Source: Patescibacteria group bacterium
Lineage (GTDB): Bacteria; Patescibacteriota; Minisyncoccia; Phycocordibacterales; UBA5272
NCBI GenBank assembly: GCA_030837425.1
Contig: JAUPLJ010000002.1
Span: 1-25,128, forward strand
DNA: 25,128 bases
Reading direction: 5' to 3'
The notes under the pieces were generated by a model. The model was not told where the DNA came from. It saw nothing but the letters and a program-made list of their open reading frames with translations, and searched no databases. Shown piece by piece: positions 20,854 to 25,128 of this stretch. Position 1 is the stretch's first letter. Each line of letters opens with the position of its first letter. The position numbers and the translations under genes were made by a program.

Positions 20854-21255
20854 TTACCAAATATTAAATAAGACTTCCCCGCCGACCAATTCTTTGCGAG
20901 CTTCTTTTCCTGTTAAGATTCCTTTTGGAGTAGAGACGATTACAAGCCCTCTTCCAAATTTGAACTTGTGAAGATCTCTATATCCTAAGTAAACTCTTTT
21001 TGATAATTTAGACACTCTTTCTATATCATTAATCTTTGGAAAGACATGTGGGTGCTTTCCTGAATAATCTAAGACTATTTTTAGATTAGATTTATTGTCT
21101 GGAAGACTGACAACTTCGAAAGTTTTAATAAAACCTTCTTTTTTTAATACTTCAAGTATAGAAGCTTTGATTTTTGAATGTGGTACAAAAATGTGATCCT
21201 TTTTTACAAGACCTCCATTTTTTATACTAACTAACATGTTTGCTATTTGATCCAT
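20854..21255 (-). CDS. rpsH: 30S ribosomal protein S8
   Basis: S8 binds the central domain of 16S rRNA and in many bacteria represses the spc operon. The 133-residue product opens MDQIANMLVSIKNGG (family: DPIADMLTRIRNA), then VPHSKIKASILEVLKKEGFI, ending with the signature GRGLVIVSTPKGILTGKEARKELVGGEVLFNIW. Length is normal. It follows rpsN across an 86-bp gap that contains repeat G, and ends 11 bp before the L6 start. The start context is AATATATG. Confidence 0.97.
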   Translation of the reverse strand: MDQIANMLVSIKNGGLVKKDHIFVPHSKIKASILEVLKKEGFIKTFEVVSLPDNKSNLKIVLDYSGKHPHVFPKINDIERVSKLSKRVYLGYRDLHKFKFGRGLVIVSTPKGILTGKEARKELVGGEVLFNIW

Positions 21256-21264
21256 ATATTTTTT

Positions 21265-21331
21265 GAACCCTCTCTCCTCCTCGCTCTGCTCGGAGGTATC
21301 TCTCCCTAAAATTTAAGGAGAGAAGAAGGAT
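21265..21331 (-). repeat. Folded repeat G between rpsN and rpsH
   Basis: Minus strand: an outer arm near ATCCTTCT; the central-type arm CTCTCCTTAAA paired with TTTAGGGAGAG (one G-U); an arm CCTCC-GA-GC-AGA-GC-GA-GGAGG with a symmetrical GA/GA loop; an outer arm AGAGGGTT. It is a three-way junction like E and F and lies 9 bp before the rpsH start. Confidence 0.65.
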
Positions 21332-21341
21332 TTTTATTTTA

Positions 21342-21527
21342 TTACCAAGATGATTTTTTTACTCCAGGAATCATGCCTTCGTTTGCTAATTCGCGGAAGC
21401 AAATTCTACAAAGATCAAAATCCCTCATGTATCCATGTCTTCGACCACATTTAAAACATCTTCTTACTATTCTAGAAGAAAATTTTGGAACCTTTTTGGC
21501 TCTCGCTTTAACAGATGTTTTTGCCAT
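21342..21527 (-). CDS. rpsN: 30S ribosomal protein S14, zinc-binding type
   Basis: S14 is a small head protein of the 30S subunit. The 61-residue product is the short C+ form: Cys24-x2-Cys27 and Cys40-x2-Cys43 make the zinc site, and the ending is IPGVKKSSW as in other type Z S14 proteins. The basic N-terminus reads MAKTSVKARAKKVPKFSSR. It is first in its unit: rplE, its usual upstream neighbour, is replaced by a promoter and a DUF559 cassette. It is followed by rpsH, with repeat G in between. Confidence 0.97.
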   Translation of the reverse strand: MAKTSVKARAKKVPKFSSRIVRRCFKCGRRHGYMRDFDLCRICFRELANEGMIPGVKKSSW

Positions 21528-21642
21528 AGTTAAAAAATATTATTACTTTTAATAAATTTGCCGCTAGAATATCAAACGTATAAAAATATGTTCCCTATAA
21601 AAGAAAAATATGTTTAATCATTGATTACAAGCGACTTACAAA

Positions 21643-21671
21643 ATAATAACACTATTTGAAATAAAAGGCAA
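21643..21671 (-). promoter_or_regulatory. Promoter for rpsN-rpsH-rplF-rplR-rpsE-rplO-secY
   Basis: Minus strand: TTGCCT (21666-21671), 17-bp spacer, TATTAT (21643-21648) with TGT before the -10. The start near 21636 gives a leader of about 109 nt. The 219 bp between rpsN and DUF559 gene 2 also hold the cassette end at 21694. Confidence 0.65.
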
Positions 21672-21693
21672 ACGAAATACGAACCCCACAAAC

Positions 21694-22215
21694 GAACCCA
21701 CCCTAGATCCCTCCCTAATAAATTAAGGAGGGACTCCCTTCGACTTCTATATAAAGACATTTATATCTTCTTGTACTTTTTGTTTTAAAAAATCAATATT
21801 ATTTTCTAAGATAAATTCGTTTGAGTATCTTAAAATCCTTAAATCAAATTTGTTTTTTAAATATTCTTCTCTTTCTTTATCTCGTTCTTTTTGTTTATTG
21901 TGTATTCCTCCATCAATTTCTATTATTAATTTCAATTCATGACAATAAAAATCTACAATAAATTCACCGAGAATTTTTTGTCGTAAAAATCTAAAATTAT
22001 TTATTTGTTTATTTTTTAATAGACTCCAAATTTTCTTTTCTGACACAGTTTGGACATTTCGTAAATTTCTTGCTGGAATGAATAATTTTTTATAATTATA
22101 AGTCATGTTTATTGTTAATAAAATTTAATCACAAAATAAATATTCTCCTCCCTAATTTATTAGGGAGGTAGAGACGGATATCTATATTTAAATGGAGAGT
22201 AGATAGGGTGGGTTC
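21694..22215 (-). mobile_element. Putative DUF559 cassette with 12-bp terminal inverted repeats
   Basis: GAACCCACCCTA (21694-21705) is the exact reverse complement of TAGGGTGGGTTC (22204-22215). Inside each end lies a hairpin of the central-arm type: 21708-21733 (TCCCTCCCTAA with TTAAGGAGGGA) and 22147-22168 (CCTCCCTAAT with ATTAGGGAGG, perfect). The only gene inside is the second DUF559 copy. The ends resemble the outer arms of repeats E, F and G (AACCC-type). No target duplication is evident. That it moves, or moved, is inference. Confidence 0.45.
21747..22106 (-). CDS. DUF559 endonuclease-like protein (copy 2)
   Basis: A paralogue of the 7881-8246 gene, alignable from YKKLFIPARNLRN to the C-terminus with the same spacing. 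The 119-residue product has the nuclease-fold core GEFIVDFYC and LIIEIDGGIHN. Asp52, Glu63 and Asp65 are the likely metal-binding residues, and His69 and the KERDKERE helix are shared with copy 1. DUF559 proteins are related to Vsr-type nucleases, but no reaction has been shown for this kind. The gene is the only content of the 522-bp inverted-repeat cassette. It lies where rplE would be expected upstream of rpsN. A weak TGATTAAAT lies before the start; no strong promoter is seen. Confidence 0.88.
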   Translation of the reverse strand: MTYNYKKLFIPARNLRNVQTVSEKKIWSLLKNKQINNFRFLRQKILGEFIVDFYCHELKLIIEIDGGIHNKQKERDKEREEYLKNKFDLRILRYSNEFILENNIDFLKQKVQEDINVFI

Positions 22216-22216
22216 T

Positions 22217-22248
22217 AAAAAAATACAGCCCTCAGAGGAGAGCTGTAT
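22217..22248 (-). terminator. Terminator of the S74 surface-protein gene
   Basis: ATACAGC (22223-22229) pairs with GCTGTAT (22242-22248), with further CCTC/GAGG pairing inside. TTTTTT follows on the minus strand. It is about 170 bp after the stop and directly abuts the DUF559 cassette end. The 311 bp between DUF559 gene 2 and the surface-protein stop hold the cassette end, this terminator and the hairpin at 22324-22359, with no gene. Confidence 0.75.
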
Positions 22249-22323
22249 CATATTTTTAGATTTTAGAAATCTATAGATATGTAGAAAGAATGAATTTTGA
22301 TTTTATTATTTTGTTTTTTTTGC

Positions 22324-22359
22324 AGACCACGTTAAGGCACCTCTTTAGCGAAAAGGTCT
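22324..22359. other. Unexplained two-part hairpin after the S74 gene
   Basis: AGACC (22324-22328) pairs with GGTCT (22355-22359). Inside, CGTTAA (22330-22335) pairs with TTAGCG (22345-22350), with one G-T pair and a 9-nt loop. The internal bulge is A against AAAA. It is GC-richer than its surroundings and lies in the 3' untranslated part of the surface-protein mRNA, upstream of the terminator. Confidence 0.4.
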
Positions 22360-22417
22360 AAATATTTTTGTTCATTGTAAATTGTGTTGTGAGATGTATA
22401 CATATATTTAGTTTATT

Positions 22418-25128
22418 TTATGAGGTTGTTTCTGGTGCAGTCTCTGCTGGAGGAATGACTACAGGTATAGAAGATGTAGTTGGTGCTGGAGATGCTTCCT
22501 CGACTGGCGCAGAAGCTGTGGTTGTATCTGCTGGAACTACTGCTTCGACTGGTGCAGAAGCTGTGGTTGTATCTACTGGAACTACTGCTTCGACTGGAGA
22601 TGAAGCAGTAGTTGTGTCTGTATCTGCTGGAGCTGAAGTAGTAGTTGTATCTACTGGTGCAGAAGCTGTGGTTGTATCTGTTGATGCTGCTTCAGAAGAG
22701 CTTGATAAACCTCCATTGGAAACAGTATTTGTCCCTGTTGCTCCAGAAAGATCACTGATATCAATACATTTTGTACCTGTGCTGTTACAATATCTGTCTG
22801 CTCTGATTTCTTTTGCATAGATTATCCCATCTTCACCAAGCTTCCAGTTTTTAGAAGCACTTTCTATAGACTTCACATTCACCAATGCATTACCATTTAG
22901 ATTAAGATCAAAGTTGCTTCTTGTTAGACTATTTGTAAGAGCTTTAATAGAAGCTAAAGATGAAGTAGAGAATAGATCATTTAAGTTTGCTAAAGTAGTG
23001 CTTGCTATCTCTAGATCTGTAGTAGAAGCTAAGAATAGAGAAAGAGTATTTAATGAATTTTGAATTGTGTTATTAATCAAGGTTGATGAACCTACATTTG
23101 AGAATAATAAAGCAGATGAAGTTGAATTTAGATCTATTACTTTTCTGTTTAATTCTTGGACAGTATTAAATAGATTTGAATTTAGATCTGCAAATTTATT
23201 ATTTAATTCTTGGAATGATCCTGTTGAAGCTGAGTTTAGGGTTATCAATCCTTTATTTAAGCTTTGAACAGCTTCTACTGTATATGGAATAAATCCTATA
23301 TAGTTGACTGATTTTAATCCTGTTTTTGAGTCAGTAGCCACAAGATTTGGGAATAAAGCTTCTACTTCTTGAGCGATAAATCCTGTATGTGTTGAGTCAG
23401 TATCTTTTTCACTGTTCCAATTGTATGTCACAGAGCGAAGAGACATAAATTTATCCACATTATTTGCATCAAGACTTAGAATATTTTTCTTAAGTGTTTC
23501 GTCAGATGAGCAAGATAGTGATGAATTTGTTGGATCTATATCACAGTATCCTGAGCTATTGGTAAATCTTGCGACAGCTCCAGAGATGCTTGCATTGCCG
23601 ACAGTTAAATATGTGCCGATGCTTACAGATCGTGAGACATTTAATGTATCGCCTATTGTGAGGCCTCCGAGGAATGACCCACTCACTGCATGAAGATTAT
23701 TTCTTACAGAAAGAGTACCTGTCTCTACACCTCCTGACTCAAATTGTTGTATATATGCGCCCCCCATGTCGAAGATTTCAAGTTCTGGTCTAGCATTAGA
23801 AGTATAAGCAAATCTTCCTTGAACGAAGACTGAGTATGTAGCTTCACTTGTACCAACTGTACCAACAAGTGAGATATCTGCTGGGTCTGAAACATTATAA
23901 ACTTCAAGAGTACTAGCCTCTGTGGCAACATAAGCATAGCGACCTTGGACGTAGACAGAGCGTGCTATACCACTTGTAGCTTCAGTGTCGGCAGCTACAG
24001 GAGTTACTGGATCTGAAATATCATATATTTCGAGAGTACTATTGTCTGTCGCAAGATATGCATATCTACCTTGTACGTATACACCTCTTACGGCTCCAGA
24101 TGGTGTAGCTGTGGATACAACACTTGGAGCTGTTGGATCTGAGACATCAATGACCTCAAATTTACTACTGTCTTCACCAACATATGCATAACGACCTTGG
24201 ACATAGACAGACAATCCACCGCCGGCTATTGCAACTGTACCAACACTTACAATATTTGCTGGATCTATAATATCAAAGATATCAAAGGTGCCTGCTTTTT
24301 TTCCTATGTAAGCATATCTACCTTGGACATAGATAGACCACCCCTCTTGACCTAGTGCTAAGCTACTAATGTAGGTAGGACTTACTGGATTTGAAATATC
24401 GTATGTTTCAATATATGTATCAGATGAGACATATGCATAACGTCCTTGTACATATACAGAGTATGGCACTGCTTGTGTAGATACTGAGCCAATGACTACT
24501 GGTGCTGCTTTATCTGAAACATCGACAACTTGGAGTTCACTACTATCATTTACTACATAAGCATAATTTCCTTGAACATAAGTACTGCGGCCAGTATTAG
24601 TAATGCTCACTTCACTAGTTTTTACTGTTGGCACTTCTCCTGCAACATGGAATTGAGTGATAGGGCTGTTTGTACCTATACCGATCTTTCCACCAATTTT
24701 TGGAGTGATAGATGGATTTCCGGCTGTACTTGATGCTGTCCCTGTACCAAAGAGAATTCCTCCGAGATTTAACCCATTAGCTCTTGCATTAGGAAGAGAA
24801 ATGTTTGTACCTATTATAATATTATTTGATCCTATATTGTTTCCTGAGAAAGTCTTACCTGTTTGGAAACCAAAAAGATTTGAAAATGATGTACTTGTTG
24901 CACCAGATCCTGCACTGTTTCCAAAGAAATTAGAGTTATATGAAGAGTATGCACCAGATCCTGCACTAGCACCTAAGAAGTTTGAATTGTTAGAAGAATA
25001 TGCACCATCTCCTGCTAAGGATCCTAGGAAGTTTGAATAAGATGAACTTGTTGCATTTTGTCCTGCTCCAAGACCAAAGAAATTTGAATGGTCTGTACTT
25101 CCAGCACTGTTTCCTGCTGCTGCGCCTA
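22418..25128 (-). CDS. Large surface protein: FG-AG repeats, LVIVD propeller, Peptidase_S74, PTA tail (5' end off window)
   Basis: The frame stays open from the stop at 22418 to the window edge (over 900 codons), so the GTG at 24634 is an internal Val, not the start. From the N-terminal side: 17-residue repeats of the type SNFFGxxAGxGA; a linker PKIGGKIGIGTNSP; seven blades of about 41 residues, each with YVQGRYAY and a DISDP-like turn (LVIVD-type beta-propeller); then a Peptidase_S74 intramolecular chaperone with SSDETLKKNI and HTGFIAQEVEALFPNLV. Numbered from the internal Val, Ser377 and Lys382 have the S-x4-K spacing of the autocleavage dyad. About 290 residues follow, including helical repeats and a Thr/Ala/Pro-rich tail. 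S74 domains normally trimerise and cut off fibre proteins. A cell-surface or fibre role is inference. Confidence 0.9.
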   Translation of the reverse strand, partial: GAAAGNSAGSTDHSNFFGLGAGQNATSSSYSNFLGSLAGDGAYSSNNSNFLGASAGSGAYSSYNSNFFGNSAGSGATSTSFSNLFGFQTGKTFSGNNIGSNNIIIGTNISLPNARANGLNLGGILFGTGTASSTAGNPSITPKIGGKIGIGTNSPITQFHVAGEVPTVKTSEVSITNTGRSTYVQGNYAYVVNDSSELQVVDVSDKAAPVVIGSVSTQAVPYSVYVQGRYAYVSSDTYIETYDISNPVSPTYISSLALGQEGWSIYVQGRYAYIGKKAGTFDIFDIIDPANIVSVGTVAIAGGGLSVYVQGRYAYVGEDSSKFEVIDVSDPTAPSVVSTATPSGAVRGVYVQGRYAYLATDNSTLEIYDISDPVTPVAADTEATSGIARSVYVQGRYAYVATEASTLEVYNVSDPADISLVGTVGTSEATYSVFVQGRFAYTSNARPELEIFDMGGAYIQQFESGGVETGTLSVRNNLHAVSGSFLGGLTIGDTLNVSRSVSIGTYLTVGNASISGAVARFTNSSGYCDIDPTNSSLSCSSDETLKKNILSLDANNVDKFMSLRSVTYNWNSEKDTDSTHTGFIAQEVEALFPNLVATDSKTGLKSVNYIGFIPYTVEAVQSLNKGLITLNSASTGSFQELNNKFADLNSNLFNTVQELNRKVIDLNSTSSALLFSNVGSSTLINNTIQNSLNTLSLFLASTTDLEIASTTLANLNDLFSTSSLASIKALTNSLTRSNFDLNLNGNALVNVKSIESASKNWKLGEDGIIYAKEIRADRYCNSTGTKCIDISDLSGATGTNTVSNGGLSSSSEAASTDTTTASAPVDTTTTSAPADTDTTTASSPVEAVVPVDTTTASAPVEAVVPADTTTASAPVEEASPAPTTSSIPVVIPPAETAPETTS
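22500..22690 (-). repeat. 45-bp tandem repeats encoding the Thr/Ala/Pro tail
   Basis: Two near-identical 45-bp units at 22500-22544 and 22545-22589 encode the 15-residue period TTTASAPVEAVVPAD. Degenerate units continue to about 22690. The period is a multiple of three, so copy-number change would keep the frame. Confidence 0.8.
24848..25128 (-). repeat. 51-bp repeats encoding SNFFGxxAG units
   Basis: Four full 17-residue units (SNF-F/L-G, then AG, then a Ser/Tyr-rich turn) and one diverged unit (SNLFGFQTGKTF). They run to the window edge and probably beyond. The regular period suggests a stacked beta structure. Confidence 0.8.

Noticed and set aside
20843..20860. L6 start at 20860
   Set aside because: It would overlap the rpsH stop and add six residues before the conserved MSRIGKKEI.
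7081..22215. CRISPR array
   Set aside because: The repeats are far apart, internally palindromic and lie between genes, with no regular spacers and no cas genes.
22368..22820. 150-residue plus-strand ORF rich in Val, Ser and Gly
   Set aside because: It is the antisense image of the repetitive Thr/Ala/Pro tail of the surface protein.
24632..24634. Start of the S74 surface protein at 24634
   Set aside because: The codon is GTG inside a frame that stays open to the window edge and encodes in-frame SNFFG repeats, so it is an internal Val.

Overview
The window looks like a chromosomal segment of a candidate phyla radiation (Patescibacteria, Parcubacteria-like) bacterium. Supporting signs are the AT-rich sequence, very compact spacing, a ribosomal cluster with no L30 gene between S5 and L15, no Shine-Dalgarno motifs before the starts, a lone VirD4/TraG-like ATPase, several large signal-peptide surface proteins, and two small DUF559 endonuclease genes. 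The placement is inference from gene content; there is no 16S gene here.

Layout. 1-2139 (minus strand): rpsS-rplV-rpsC-rplP, an S10-operon fragment with its own promoter and no rplB in front. 2161-6730: a secreted Cys/Gly-rich protein, a DUF397 protein, a small alpha/beta hydrolase, a Nudix hydrolase and a Flg_new-repeat lipoprotein candidate. 6731-7863: a long intergenic region, then efp (elongation factor P) bracketed by two co-oriented copies of a structured repeat. 7867-13499: DUF559 gene 1, a VirD4/TraG-like ATPase, an Asn/Tyr-rich secreted protein, a small membrane protein and a membrane protein with a duplicated 36-39-residue tail repeat. 13509-21671 (minus strand): rpsN-rpsH-rplF-rplR-rpsE-rplO-secY, map, rpsG-fusA, with folded repeats in many junctions. 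21694-22215: DUF559 gene 2 inside a cassette with 12-bp perfect terminal inverted repeats. 22217-25128: a large surface protein, cut by the window edge, with FG-AG repeats, a seven-blade propeller, a Peptidase_S74 self-processing domain and a Thr/Ala/Pro tail.

The housekeeping part covers ribosome assembly (S3, S5, S7, S8, S14, S19, L6, L15, L16, L18, L22), translation factors (EF-G, EF-P), N-terminal Met removal (Map) and protein export (SecY). The surface proteins carry signal peptides and would leave through SecY.

The most unusual feature is a family of dispersed folded repeats (A-G and relatives, about 65-95 bp). Four copies can form a four-way junction: an outer stem, a conserved central arm and two side arms. 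The side arms differ in sequence between copy pairs but stay self-complementary. Each copy points the same way relative to the gene it adjoins. The DUF559 gene 2 cassette ends in related sequence, so these repeats may be non-autonomous relatives of a DUF559-encoding element. Two further regularities are AAATTTATG start contexts in place of Shine-Dalgarno sites, and extended -10 promoters (TGnTATAAT-like) at most transcription-unit starts.
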